The notes below the pieces were generated by a model. That model made no database searches. It saw only the letters and a list, made by a program, of their open reading frames with translations, and was not told where the DNA came from. A stretch of DNA of 64,000 nt from Phragmites australis (taxonomy: Eukaryota > Streptophyta > Magnoliopsida > Poales > Poaceae). Below, in pieces: positions 11,320 through 23,530 of this stretch. Position 1 is the first letter of the stretch. Every line of letters starts with the position of its first letter. The stretch lies in contig NC_084928.1 in assembly GCF_958298935.1 (NCBI RefSeq), positions 17,763,501-17,827,500 of the forward strand, written 5' to 3'. Position numbers and translations under genes: made by a program.

Positions 11320-11893
11320 TCAGATACCGGAGTATCCGGTGAACATCGGATACTCCGGTCAGCTCGAGAAAGTCCCTAAAACTTAGGATTTTGGGAGATT
11401 TGGCCAACAAGAGTTAGATCTGGTAGAGGAACAAGTTCTAAGAAGTATAAGGAGCTATTCTACCAAAGGAAATCGATCCTAGAGGTGGGCATTGAGAGAT
11501 CAGGAAATTTTGGGAAAAAGTACCTTTTGGAGCAAAAATCACTCTGGTGATTTGATGAATAGAGATGTTCGGAGTTTTCGGACTTGAATCCGAGTGAGAA
11601 ACGATGAGAAAGTTGAAACTCCTTGGTTGTTCTTCAAAATTCGCCGGAGAGGCTAAGTTGGAGTGAGAGGAGTTGAGAATAGATGAGTTTGAGCAACTAT
11701 TCGGGTAGAGGGGGATATAAGAATCTGGAGAACCTGGAGACTCCAGTGAAGACCGGAGACTCTGATCCTGATACTTTACTGGAGACTCCGGTGAAGACCG
11801 GACTTTCCGGTAACTGGAGCCTGGACAGGAATCAGCTGAAGTATGAACAGTGTCAGGTCCGGATACTCCGGTGAACACCGGATATTCTGGCAC
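11320..11893 (-). promoter_or_regulatory. Palindrome array and TATA-like site upstream of the env-like frame
   Basis: The gap between pol and the env-like frame carries the same CCGGANACTCCGG/GTGAACACCGG palindromes as the LTR, near 11326-11360, 11730-11815 and 11860-11890. In element orientation the larger cluster is followed by TTATATCCCC (about 11706-11715) and a pyrimidine-rich leader, with the env-like Met at 11240. This mirrors the order palindromes, TATA, leader in the LTR. An internal promoter is an inference. Confidence 0.5.
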
Positions 11894-12202
11894 TTGGAAC
11901 TGTTACAGAATAGAGTGAAAGCTGAAATTTGAGGGGGAATTTTTCGAGAGAAGGCCGTTGGACATAAAAGATGAATTTACCAATTGTGATCAGCCAACAA
12001 GCATCATTACATAACTATGATCACAAGTTGCAAACTATGGTCAAAAGATCAAAGAACCAAATAATTTTGAAAAAGCACTAAAAAATGCAGCTTTTTTTTT
12101 TGCAAACTCCTAGCTAAGAAGGCTATAACTCTACAACAAACAAATGTATGCAACAGTTTAAGCCACGTTTTGAGAATCTAGGATATTTAATTCACTTCTC
12201 AA

Positions 12203-15200
12203 CTAGCAAAACCTTTGCTCGTCAAGTGGCTTAGTGAGGATATCGGCTAGTTGTCTTTCGGTTCTCACATGGCGAATATCGATATCCCCTTTTGTTGCAT
12301 GGTCTCTCAAGAAGTGATGTCTAATATCTATGTGCTTGGTTCTTGAGTGTTGTACGGGATTGTTGGCTATTTTGATGGCACTCTCATTATCACACAAAAG
12401 TGGAATTTTGGATGTGTTGTGACCATAATCTCTTAGCGTTTGCCTCATCCATAAGAGTTGAGCTTAACAAGCTCCCTCGGCAACATATTCGGCTTCGGCG
12501 GTGGATAGGGCTACGGAGTTTTGTTTTTTGGACGACCAAGACACTAAGGACCTACCCAAGAATTGGCAAGTCCCCGAAGTGCTCTTTCTATCTACTTTGC
12601 AACCGACATAGTCGGAATCCGAATAGCCGATGAGGTCGAAGGATGACCCTTTAGGATACCATAAGCCAAGGTAAGGTGTATGAACTAAATATCGAAGAAT
12701 CCTCTTAACGGCCATTAAATAACACTCTTTTGGAGCGACTTGAAATCTTACACACATGCACACACTAAGCATGATATTGGGTCTAGATGCACAAAGATAA
12801 AGTAAAGAACCTATCATGGAGTGATATACCTTTTGATCCACGCTTTTTCCTTCTCCATTGAGATCAAGATGACCATTGGTTTGCATGGGTGTCTTGATAG
12901 GTTTGGCATTCTCCATGTCAAACTTCTTGAGCATGTCTTTGATATACTTTGTTTGGCAAATAAAGGTTCCTTCCTTGAGTTGTTTGATTTGAAATCCAAG
13001 AAAGAACTTTAATTCTCCCATCATTGATATCTCAAATCTTCTTGTCATGATCCTACTAAAATCTTCACAAAATTGTTGATTAGTAGAACCAAATATGATG
13101 TCATTGACATATATTTGGCATACAAATAAACCATTATCAACATTCTTAGTAAAGGGAGTAGAGTCGGCTTTACCTATTTCAAAGCCCTTTTTAACAAGAA
13201 AGTTCCTAAGGCATTCATACCATGCTCTTGGGGCTTGCTTTAGCCTATAGAGCGCCTTATGGAGTTTGTAAACATGTGAGGGGTGCTTGGGATCTTCAAA
13301 GCCGGGCGGTTGCTCCACATACACCAATTTAGAAATTGGTTCATTAAGGAATGCACTCTTCACGTCCATTTGATATAGCTTGAAATCATGGTGAGTAGCA
13401 TACGCTAATAATATGCGAATTGACTCAAGCCTAGCTACGGGAGCATAAGTCTCACCAAAATCCAAACCTTCAATTTGAGTGAACCCTTGAGCAACCAATC
13501 GTGCCTTGTTCCTTGTTACTATCCTATTTTCATCTTGTTTGTTGCGGAAGACCCATTTTGTGCCAATCACATTTTGTTTTGGTCTTTCCACCAAGGACCA
13601 AACTTCATTCCTTTTGAAGTTGTTCAATTCTTCTTGCATGGCCATCATCCAATCCGGATTATCAAGGGCTTCTTCTACCTTTAAAGGCTCCAAAGAAGAA
13701 ACAAAGGAGTAAAATTCACAAAAACTTGCAATTCTTGAACGAGTAGTTACCCCCTTTTGTATATCACCAAGTATGTTATCCACGGGGTGATCTCTTTGGA
13801 TGCTTTGATGAACACGTGGGTGTGGTACTTGAGATTGATGTTGAATATCTCCCACTTCATCATCTAGCACATTAGGATCAACTTGCTCCACTTGGGAGCC
13901 ATTAGATTCATCAAATGTCATGTCTCTCACAATTTCAACGCAACCGGTGGTTTTATTGAAAACACAGTAGGTGTAGGAATTTAATCCATAACCAAGCATA
14001 AAGCCTTCATCAACTTTTGGAGCAAATTTAGAACTTCTTGCCTTCTTATTTAAAATAAAGCATTTGCTACCAAAAACTTTAAAGTAAGAAACATTTGGTT
14101 TGTTACCGGTTAGAAGCTCATTTGCTGTCTTGTTCAATATCTTGTGTAGATACAACCGGTTGATGGCATGGCATGCGGTGTTGATTGCTTCCGTCCAAAA
14201 TTGATCTGATACCTTGTATTCATCAAGCATTGTTCTTGCGGACTCAATTAGAGTCCTATTTTTCCTCTCGACCACTCCATTTTGTTGAGGGGAGTAAGGA
14301 GCTGAGAATTCATGCTTGATCCCTTTTTCATCAAGAAACTCTTCAACTTGTATATTCTTGAACTCGCTTCCGTTGTCACTTCTCACCCTTTTGATCTTCA
14401 CTTCAAACTCATTTTGGGCTCTTTTTACAAACTTCTTGAAAATAGCTTGTGTTTCGCTTTTGTCATGCAAGAAGAATACCCAAATGAAACATGAAAAGTC
14501 ATCAATAATAACTAAACCATATTTGTTACCTCCAATACTTATGTAGGCAATCGGCCCAAATAAGTCCATGTGCAGGAGTTCCAATGGTCTTGTAGTTGTC
14601 ATCACATTTTTGATGGGATGAGGTGCTCCAACTTGTTTTCCCGCTTGACAAGCACTACAAATTCTATTTTTCTCGAAAGAAACAATGTTAGTCCTAGGAT
14701 GTGTTCGCCTTTTTGAAGCTTAGGCAAATTCCTCATGCCAAATGAGCTAGTCAGCGGTGCCAAAGCCAACCCATGCTAGACTTAGCCATCAAGCAAGTTT
14801 TAGGCTTCACTTCATCCGTTGAAAAATCAACAAGATAAAGTTTACCCTTCAACTTACCGGTGAAAGCTATTGAGGCGTCTTCCCTTCTAGAGACAATCAC
14901 ACCCTCATTAGTAAAAAGACAATTATAACCTATCTCACATAATTGTGACACGAATAACAAATTATAATTAAGAGATTTGACTAACAAGACATTTGAAATA
15001 GAATGATCATTGGAGATGACGATTTTACCTAGGCCTATTACCTCTCCTTTTCCATTATCGCCAAAAATGATGTTTTCATGAGGTCCTCCATCTTCTTCAA
15101 AAGAAGAAAACATACTCTTTTCTTCAGTCATGTAATTTGTACATCCACTATCAATGACCCAACTTGATCCTCCGGAGGAGTATGTCTACAAAACAAAGTT

Positions 15201-15540
15201 ATGCCTTTATTTTAGGTACCCAAATTTGTTTGGGTCCTTTAGCGTTAGTCACAAGCACCTTTGGTACTCACACATTCCTTTTAACAATTATATCTCTTGT
15301 GCGGGGACCAACATAGAAAGCAACAACTTTACCACGGTGGTTTCTCTTGAGCATATATGAGGTATAGAATGAGCATTGAGGAGCATGAGCCTTTGGTTCC
15401 TTTGCTTGAACCATGTGATCAACTTGCTTGCCTCCTTTGAAAAACTTGAGGCATTCCACTCTGTTCAATATCACACGACTATTTGGTTTGCTTGTGTATT
15501 GGTCAAATCCAAGACATCTCTTTAGCTTGTTATCCTTGGC
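12203..15540 (-). pseudogene. Sirevirus pol: protease, integrase, RT, RNase H
   Basis: Reading down the minus strand, a protease with a VIDSGC active site (about 15140-15165) follows the linker WVPK...GPKQIWVPK typical of this group. An in-frame stop precedes the protease near 15187. The integrase core (from 14605) shows the catalytic Asp in LHMDLFGP, the Asp in VRSDNGSEF and the Glu after SPQQNGVVERKNR. RT shows WVFRNKQDE, LVAQGFTQ and QMDVKSAFLN. Its catalytic YVDD box is YVND (N codon at 13103-13105). RNase H shows GYSDSDYVGC and STAEAEYVA. It is cut by a stop near 12463 and continues to ILTKPLDEQRF at 12203. The enzyme order is that of Ty1/copia. Confidence 0.92.
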
Positions 15541-17399
15541 TTAGATGGTCTTGTAGAGTGCATCTTTTAATTTATAAGTTTTGATGCATCCATATTTGAC
15601 CAAGGCATTTAGCCTCTCATTCTTCTTTTGTAATGCTTGCAAGGATTCAACATTAGTTATACAAGCATTTATATCAATATTGAAACAACAAGAGCATCCA
15701 TTGCTAGTAGATGCACTAGATAGTAAGTTAGCTTCATTAGAGTTTGATGATCCTTTCTTAAGGGTATCAATTTGCATTTCAAGAGTTTTATAATTTTTAT
15801 CCAAGCAAGATAATTTCTCTTGAAGCAAGAAATTGTTACTCTTAAGGTCGGCTATTGAGGAATTGGCCAAAACATAGTCATTTGACAATTTCTCAACTTT
15901 CACCTTCTCTTTAGCAAAGAGCTCCTCGAGTTCAAGGTTTCTCTCCTTTTCAAGGATGAGCAAGTCCTCTTATCTCTCGAGGGTCTCCTCATGACTATCT
16001 ATTGTATCCATTAGCTCCTTTATTTTAGCCATGACATTTTTATTCAAACCTTTAAACAAGCTATCACAATCACTATCATATTCACAATCACTATCATATT
16101 CACTATCACTATCTAGGAGCTTGATTGAGATTATACCTTGTGGCTTTTGGCCATGAAGCACTTTGGTGAGTCGTCATTATCATCACTCATTAATAGTGAT
16201 TTTCTTGGTGTTGACTCATGGATGGCAATAGTGGTGACCCCTTCATCATCGGAGTCGAAGTCAGAATTTGAATCCCACTCTTCTCCAATGTGTGCTTGAC
16301 CCGAATACTTCTTCTTGTGTATCTTGATTTTATCCTTCTTGTATGACTTGATCTTATTGTCTTCCTTGTTCTTTCCTTTCTTCTTGTTCGGACAATCGGC
16401 TATGAAGTGATCAACTTCACCACATTCATAGCATGCTCTTCTTGATGTTCTCTTCTTGGGCATGTCTCTCTTGTATTTGGAGTAGCCTCTCTTTCTCATG
16501 AATTTCTTGAATCTTTTCACAAAGAAAGCCATCTCTTCATCTTTGGAGCTTTCCTCTTCACTTGTACTTGATTCTTGAGTTTGTTTGCATTTTTGCTTGC
16601 CTTGAATGCAACCTCCTTGTTCTTGGAGGTTGAGCTTTGTTTGGCATGAATCTTCACTTCATTTGCTTCTTCTTCCATGAGCTCATGAGCAAGTATCCTT
16701 CCAAGCACATCTCTTGGTGTAAGCCTTTTGTAGTCTCTTCTCTCTCGGAGGAGTGTCACCAAAGTGGGGTTTCTAGGAGCAAATGCTCTAAGTAATCTCT
16801 TCACCACTTTGTGATGATCAATGTCCTCACTCCCGAGTCCTCTTAACTTGTTCACAAGCACCATCAATCGATCATACATAGCTTGAGGAGTTTCATGATC
16901 TTCCATCACAAATCTTCCTAGCTTGCCCTCAAGTAGCTCTATCTTGGATTCTCTCACGCTTGTTGTCCCTTCATGAGCAACTTAGAGAGTGTCCCAAATT
17001 TGCTTAGCCTCCTCGAGTCCATCCACTTTATTGAATTCTTCCGGACTCAAGGCACTAAGCAATACACTTGTAGCTTGAGCATTACGGTGCATATTTTTTT
17101 CTTCACTTGACGTCAGATCTTGATCTTCATCCGGCAAGTCAAAGCCTATGCAAACAATCTTCCAAATACTTGGATGAAGAGAGATTAAATGCATTTTCAT
17201 TTTGTGCCTCCAAGCGGCATAATGTGTTGAATGGTGCACGCCTGGAAGGCACGGAGATATAGTTACTCGAAGAATTTAAACAATCATAATTGAAAGGAAC
17301 TTCACTTCCCTTTCCCTTACCATTATCGTCATCATTCTTCGACGGATCATCTTTTAAACCCCTCGGGCTTCCGGATGTCGACATAATGATTTCCTCCAA
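15541..17399 (-). pseudogene. Sirevirus gag, broken
   Basis: The first Met is at 17399, with a second at 17384, just after the primer site, as expected for gag. A frameshift near 17230 moves the frame to one carrying FNKVDGLEEAKQIWDTL. A stop at about 16981 interrupts it, and the next block has MYDRLMVLVNKLRGLGSEDI. A zinc knuckle CYECGEVDHFIADC (CX2CX4HX4C intact) lies at about 16391-16432 in a Lys-rich stretch. It is followed by an acidic, Asp/Ser-rich region with SEYDSDCEYDSDC repeats (about 16060-16110). A Leu/Lys/Glu-rich putative coiled coil spans 15963-15541. Its product would form the virus-like particle and bind RNA. Confidence 0.88.
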
Positions 17400-17422
17400 G
17401 CGGTGAAGCCTTGTAGGAGGTT

Positions 17423-17437
17423 AGGCTCTAATACCAA
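17423..17437 (-). other. Sirevirus primer-binding site
   Basis: The minus strand reads TTGGTATTAGAGCC a few bases inside the 5' LTR. This is one base from TGGTATCAGAGC, the initiator-Met tRNA complement used by most plant copia elements. Confidence 0.85.
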
Positions 17438-17442
17438 TTGCA

Positions 17443-18528
17443 TGTACTTAAAGGTTCATAGAGGGGGGTGAATAGGCTTTTCTGAAAATTAAAACTAAAT
17501 AGCGGATTAAACAGATGCCGGATACTCTGGTGAAGGTCGGATACTCCGGTTTGTCCGGAGTATCCGGTCTAGTCTGGAGTCTCCGGTCTATACAGGATCT
17601 CGAGCACAACTAATAATCTAAAGGTGAGGCTAAATCTACTAGATAGCACAAAGCTTAAACAATAATAAATGCTAGCAAGATGATCACTAAGACTAATTGT
17701 ATGAAAAATCTCAAAGCTACACAATTTAGATAAATTGCACAAATGAGGACACAAGGGATTATCCCAGAGTTCGGCCACCTCACAAAGAAGTGCCTATGTC
17801 TCCGTTGAGGAGCTCACAAAGAGCTGGGTCTTTTCCAACCCTATCCTCTTCTAGCGACCACAAAGATCAAGCTAGAATTTCCTTACTCAATTTGATGTTG
17901 ATTACAAACTTCCCGTGGCACTCTATAAAGATTGGGTGCTCTACGAGCGACGCCTTGCCGTCTAGGAGCACAAGGCTCCAAGAGAAATGATCACAGCGAA
18001 TGCTTGATGAAGAACTCAATGCTCAAGTGTCTTAACTTCACTCCAAACCCAATCTCACCAAATTTGCACAAAACTAAGCACTAGAGATGTTTGGAGTGAC
18101 TTTGAATGCTCTTGGAAGGCTTTATGAGTGTAGAACTCAGCAGCAACAGCAAGCCATTAATGCTAGAGAGTGTGAAAGTATATATAGCTCACTCTCAAAA
18201 ACTAGCCGTTATTGTTCTGACACACCTAACCCGGAGTATCTGGTGAACACCGGAGTATCCGATCTAAAATCCAAAACGGCGTCAGAACGGTCACAGAACT
18301 GTGTCAGAATTAGTCGTTACGGTTCTGTTAAGTTACCGGAGTCTCCGGTGAACACCGGAGTCTCCGGTCCTGACAGGGCTACCCCTCAGACAAAGTTCGA
18401 AGACTTGCTGGACCCTTTGGCTTCTCCAGGTACCGGAGTATCTGGTGAACACCGGAGACTCTGGTCTTTTTTAATAAAAGAATAAATACTAACCGAGCCA
18501 CCCTTGCCGGAGACTCCGGTCTTTTTCA
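17443..18528 (-). repeat. Sirevirus 5' LTR, truncated
   Basis: It matches the 3' LTR from 7368 to about 8499, including the palindromes and the TATA-like site. About 65 bp between two palindrome copies (3' LTR 8423-8487) are missing, as expected of slippage between repeats. Similarity ends abruptly after GGTCTTTTTC near 18528, where gypsy gag sequence begins. The outer third of the LTR is lost. Confidence 0.88.
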
Positions 18529-18535
18529 AATTAGT

Positions 18536-19200
18536 ATGTTGCATTGTGATATTATTGAGGATGAAAAGGCTGCAATGGTACGCTTTTATGGAGGGTTAAG
18601 ACGTGAAATTCAGGATAAAGTTGATTACAAAGAATACGATAGTGTTCCTAGATTGTTCCAACTTGCGTGTTTGGCAGAAAAAGAATTGCAGGGACGACAA
18701 CAGAGGATAAGGAGCAATTTTGGAAGCACGACTACTTCCAAATCAACATTGGGACAAGTCAAAATAGCCTCACGTTCAGCTACACGATCTGTTGCCCCCT
18801 TTTCGAGTAGAGCACGTTCAGCAGTACCTTAGATATCGTCGCACGCTTTTGAGGTAAGCAAATCCGTAACTGTGCAGGGTCCAGCCAAGAGCCCTTCTTT
18901 GGTTGCTTCTACATGCCGATCCACCGGGATTGTATGCCACCGATGCAAGGAAATGGGCGACGTCATGAAGGATTGCCCAAGTTAGCGAGCATACATTGTA
19001 ACAGAGGATGGTGGATATATAAGTGCTAGTGATGTTGATGATGAATATGCACTTGCAGCTAACCATGCAGGCAATGAGGACGAACATGAGATGGATATCG
19101 ACAATGAGAAAGAATTGAGTGCAGCTGCTACAGATAATTATAGGACACTCATTGTGCAGCGAGTGTTAAGTACTCAAACGGAGCAAGCGGAACAGCTATA
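18536..19200 (+). pseudogene. CRM-like gag, 3' part
   Basis: The open segment from 18536 has MVRFYGGLRREIQ and VPRLFQLACLAEKELQGR, typical of the conserved gypsy gag core. After a stop at 18830 the zinc knuckle follows at about 18937-18980 as CHRCKEMGDVMKDC. The His of CX2CX4HX4C is replaced by Asp, so zinc binding should be impaired. An acidic spacer leads to the protease. The N-terminal half is deleted. Confidence 0.85.
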
Positions 19201-19219
19201 AGGCCACAATTTATTTCAT

Positions 19220-22200
19220 ATGTTCCTCATAGTCAAGAATTATTGTGTTCGAGTCATTATTGATGGAGGAAGCTGCAACAACTTGGTAAGTTTAGATATG
19301 ATCAAGAAGCTTGCCTTGCCAACAAGAAACCATCCTCACCCGTATCATATTCAATGGTTCAACAACAGTGGTAAGTTGAAGGTAATGCAAACAGCTAGGG
19401 TGCATTTTTCTATTGGTTCATACCATGATTGTCCTGATTTTGATGTAGTTCCCATGCAAACATGCTCTCTTTTGTTAGGAAGATCATGGGAGTTTAATAC
19501 TAATGCAACACATCATGGTAGAAGTAATAAGTATATCATTATGCATAAAGAAAAGAAAATAAATTTTCTACCTTTAACCCCTGCTAAAATTATGAAATGT
19601 GAACAAGAGATAGCTGAAAATAAGAGAAGAGAGTTTGAGAATGAATCTGAAAATCAGCAAGTAGCAGAAAAAGTTTTTCCACTCAAAAAGAAGAAAGTAA
19701 CAACAACTTCTAAGTCCGATGGAATTAGACTGAAAGGGTGTGTTATGCTTGCTACTAAATATGATTTTACTGAAATTTATGCTAATAAGCTACCATGCTA
19801 TGCTTTGATATGCAAAGAGGCCTTACTCTCACTCGAAAATATATCTAGCTCTTTGCCTCCTGCTATTGCTAACCTTTTGCACGAGTTTTTAGATGTATTT
19901 CCAGTTGAAGTTCCCCCAGGATTACCACCAATTTGAGGGATAGAACATCAAATTGATTTGATTTCAGGAGCAACTTTGCCAAACCGTGCTGCATATAGGA
20001 CCAAACCGGAAGAGACTAAGGAAATTCAGTGAAAAGTCCAAGACCTTTTGGATCGTGGGTACGTATGAGAAAGTCTTAGTCCTTGTATTGTTCCTGTTCT
20101 TTTGGTTCCTAAGAAAGACGGTAGTTAGCGTATGTGTGTTGATTGTAGAGCCATTAATAATATTACTATAAGATATCGTCACCCTATTTCTAGGTTAGAT
20201 GATATGCTTGATGAGTTGAGTGGTTCTATAATTTTCACTGAAATTGACTTGTGAAGTGGATACCACTAAATTAGGATGAAACTTGAAGATAAATGAAAAA
20301 TTGCGTTTAATACTAAGTTTGACTTGTATGAGTGGTTAGTAATATCTTTTGGGTTAACTAATGCACCTAGTACTTTCATGCGATTGATGAATGAAGTTTT
20401 ATGTGCTCTCATTGGAAGATTTGTGGTGATATACTTTGATGATATCTTGATTTATAGCCAGTCACATGAGTCGCACTTTGATCATCTATGTGCTATTTTT
20501 AATGCTTTGAGAGATGCATGTTTGTTCGGTAACCTCGAAAAGTGCATCTTTTGCACGGATTGAGTATCTTTTCTTGGCTATGTTGTTACTTCACAAGGAA
20601 TAGAAGTGGATGAAGTAAAAATTGAGGCCATAAAGAGCTGACCAACCCCTAATATTGTTACTCAAGTGAGAAGCTTTCTTAGTCTTGCTGGTTTCTATCG
20701 GTGGTTTGTGCATTCAGCACCATTGTTGCCCCATTAAATGAATTGATGAAGGAAGGAGTGGTTTTCAAATGGGGACCTACACAAGAAAAATCATTTAAGT
20801 TATTGAAAGAGAAACTTACCCATGCTCCTGTACTCCAACTCCCTGATTTTGGTAAGACCTTTGAGCTAGAGTGTGATGCTAGCGGGACTGGAATTGAAGG
20901 CGTGTTAATTCAAGAAGGTAAACCTATTGCTTATTTCAGTGAGAAATTAAATGGGCTCTGTCTGAATTATTCTACATATGATAAAAAATTGTATGCTTTA
21001 GTTCGTGTGCTTGAAACTTGGCAACATTATCTATGGTCCAAAGAATTTGTTATACATTCTGATCATGAATCACTGAAACATATTAGGAGTCAAGCAAAGT
21101 TGAATAAACAACATACTAAATGGGTCAAATTTATTTAGTCTTTTTCATATGTCATAAAACATAACAAAGGAAAGGATAATGTGATTGCTGATGCGCTTTC
21201 TAGGTGTTATACCATGTTATTTCAACTTGATCATAAGATTTTTGGTTTAGAGACCATTAAAAACTTATATGCTGCTGATTTGGATTTTAAAGAAGTGCTT
21301 GAACATTGTAAAGAAGGGAAAACATGAAATAAATATACGTTGAATGAAGGATTGCTCTATAATGCTAACAAGCTATGCCTTTTAGCTAGCTCCGTTCGTC
21401 TTTTGTTGTTACAGGAGGCGCTTGGAGGAGGATTGATGGCACATTTTGGAGCAAAGAAGACTGAAGATGTGCTGGCCTCCACTTCTTTTGGCCAAAGATG
21501 AGAAAAGATATCGAATGCTATGTGTCCCGATGCACCGGATAACATATTTGTAGTTGTGGATAGATTTTCTAAAATGACACATTTTATATCTTGTCACAAG
21601 AGCGATGATAATACAAACATAGCTGATTTGTTTTTCAGGGAATTGTTCGAATACATGGAGTGCCTAATACTATCATCTCGGATCGTGGCACAAAGTTTTT
21701 GAGTCACTTTTGGAGATCACTTTGGAATAAATTGGGGACAAAGCTGTTGTTTTCTACTACGTGTTATCTCCAGACCGACTCAAACAGAGGTTGTCAACCG
21801 TACATTATCGACCATGTTACGGGCTGTTCTAAAGAAAAATTTGAGGATGTGGGAAAAATGTTTACCACATATTGAATTTTCTTACAATAGGTTGGTACAC
21901 TCCACCACTAAGGTAATTCTGTTCCAGGTAATATATGGATTTAATCCCCATGCTCCTATTGATTTACCACATTTGTCTACTTTTGAAAGACTTAATTTAG
22001 ATGCTAAGAAACGTGCTGAATTTATTCTTAAGTTGTATGAAACAACTAAAAAGAATATAGAGAGCATGACTGAAAAGTATATGATTGCTGAAAGTAAAAG
22101 AAGGAAGGAAATAAAATTTGAACCGGTTGATTGAGTTTGGTTGCATTTGAGGAAGGAAAGGTTTCTAGAACTAAGAAATCAAAGTTGATGTCTAGAGTTG

Positions 22201-22740
22201 ATGGAGCATTTAAGATAATTGAGAAAATCAATGACAATGCATACAAATTGGACCTACCTGCAGATTAGATTTTGGGGTTAGTTCCACATTTAACATTTCA
22301 GATTTGAAGCCCTACTCTGAAGAAGAAGACGAGCTTGAGTCGAAGATGACTCCAATTCATGAGGGGGAGGATGATGAGCCCATGCCTCATTCGGATACAA
22401 TCAATACCGCCAATAATCCTCAAATCATACAATGTCTAATTACAAGAGCACGTGCACGATAATTAGATCATCAGGTGAACTCGTCCCTTGTTGTTCATGC
22501 TTCCTTGGATGGATCACTACTAAATTCTTATGATATTTTATTGCTTAGGAACATGGCAGAAGCAGCACAAGCTTACCCGGATGTCACCCCTCGAAGGCCA
22601 AGTCTACTCGGCTGGAGACTGAGCTCTAGTCGAAGTCGTAGTCGTGGTCGAGTTTCAAGACAGCATGTTAGTAAAACGGGCATAACTCTCTCACACGAAG
22701 TCCGTTCTAGGCGTTCTTGGACTTGATGGAAACCTTATGT
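19220..22740 (+). pseudogene. CRM-like pol: protease, RT, RNase H, integrase
   Basis: Protease shows VIIDGGSCNNLVS (about 19256). RT (19940-20560) shows [10 protein letters not shown], then [18 protein letters not shown] and an intact YFDDILIYS box (about 20428-20455). RNase H (20701-21250) shows FELECDASG and [15 protein letters not shown]. Integrase (21380-22134) retains [14 protein letters not shown] and [19 protein letters not shown]. Frames are broken by stops, for example 19934, 20033, 20252 and 20562. Part of the integrase zinc-binding region is missing near 21500. The last frame (GPITRARARQL-like, about 22434) runs on into the LTR to about 22724, so the C-terminus is LTR-encoded. Confidence 0.88.
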
Positions 22741-23284
22741 CAAGCCCTTTCCATTGGATCTATGCTCAACCAAATATTCCTTATAGTTTAGTCAAAGTCG
22801 AAGGAATAAGGTGCTGCGTCATCGTTCTGGACCCTGTCGGATTTTATAATCGTGTCGAGGTCAGAGTCTAAGTTGTGCACATTTCTTTCCACGGTTGCAC
22901 AACCCTATGTTGACTCCCTCATGTCCCTCTATAAATATACGTTAGCCATCATAGTTTAGACTCGGGTTTTAGCTTAGATTATTCTATTTCAGACAGTTTC
23001 ACCGTTTATCGGTTTATTGAACCCCAAAATCGAGTACTTCATTGATAATTAGCAATATTCAGATTGCATTTACCTGTTCTTGCTTGTATTCTCGATTCGC
23101 TTACAGGAAAATCCTTCTTGGCGAGGTCAACCGCGCCTTAGCACAATTGATAACCTTGGAGTTGTGATGTAGTGGTTACGAGAGTTCTCGATCTGTTCTG
23201 GTCGGAGTCTTTGGATCATCAATGTCGAAACTCCACCAATCGACTTATCATATTACCTTCGAAAGATCGGGCAAACACGCATCA
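22554..23284 (+). repeat. CRM-like 3' LTR (731 bp)
   Basis: It starts TGGCAGAAGCAGC and ends CGCATCA. The start and end are set by comparison with the inverted copy at 58460-59066, whose end abuts a primer site. TATA-like CTATAAATATACG lies at 22931-22943. The copy at 58460 lacks about 120 bp that are present here between 22984 and 23107. Confidence 0.82.
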
Positions 23285-23389
23285 GAGGAGCTGGCAGCTT
23301 GGGCCAACACTGGCCCCCTTGCCTCCCCATGCTGCTCCTCCCTCTTGATGCCCACCTCCCCCATGCTACCGCCTTCTCCTGGATCGAGG

Positions 23390-23530
23390 CAGAGGAGAGA
23401 TTGAGAGAGAGGAAAGAGAGAGAGAGATGAGGAATGAGAGGATGAGAGAAGGTGAGAGGGATAAGTTTACGCTGGAAGAGATAAGGTTGGGTGTGAGGAG
23501 TCACGTGAGGAGGAGGAGAGTGAGTGAGAG
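23390..23530. repeat. Purine-rich (GA)n low-complexity tract
   Basis: Almost all purine on the plus strand: GAGAG and GGAGAG runs with AGGAGGAGGAGAGTGAGTG. It lies inside the right remnant of the split CACTA element and parallels the GA-rich interior of the first CACTA element. Confidence 0.75.

Larger units (their letters stand above)
7368..18528 (-). mobile_element. Sirevirus-type Ty1/copia retrotransposon, 5' LTR truncated
   Basis: The order on the minus strand is: truncated 5' LTR (18528-17443), primer site, gag, protease-integrase-RT-RNase H, env-like frame, polypurine tracts, full 3' LTR (9050-7368). Integrase before RT defines copia. The env-like frame, several polypurine tracts and palindrome-rich LTR are Sirevirus traits. 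The left flank is CACTA sequence and the right flank is a truncated gypsy element, so no 5-bp duplication can be tested. The outer part of the 5' LTR, about 550 bp, was lost together with the start of the neighbouring gypsy element. Stops and frameshifts in all frames show an inactive copy. Confidence 0.9.
18529..23284 (+). mobile_element. CRM-like Ty3/gypsy retrotransposon, 5' truncated
   Basis: Partial gag, protease, RT, RNase H and integrase run in gypsy order on the plus strand and end in a 3' LTR (22554-23284, ends TGGC...ATCA). The 5' LTR and start of gag are missing at the junction with the Sirevirus LTR. After the LTR, CACTA-type GA-rich DNA begins. Many in-frame stops and frameshifts make it inactive. 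The pol sequence and the extension of the pol frame into the LTR recall the CRM group of chromoviruses. That assignment is from memory of motifs and is tentative. Confidence 0.85.
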
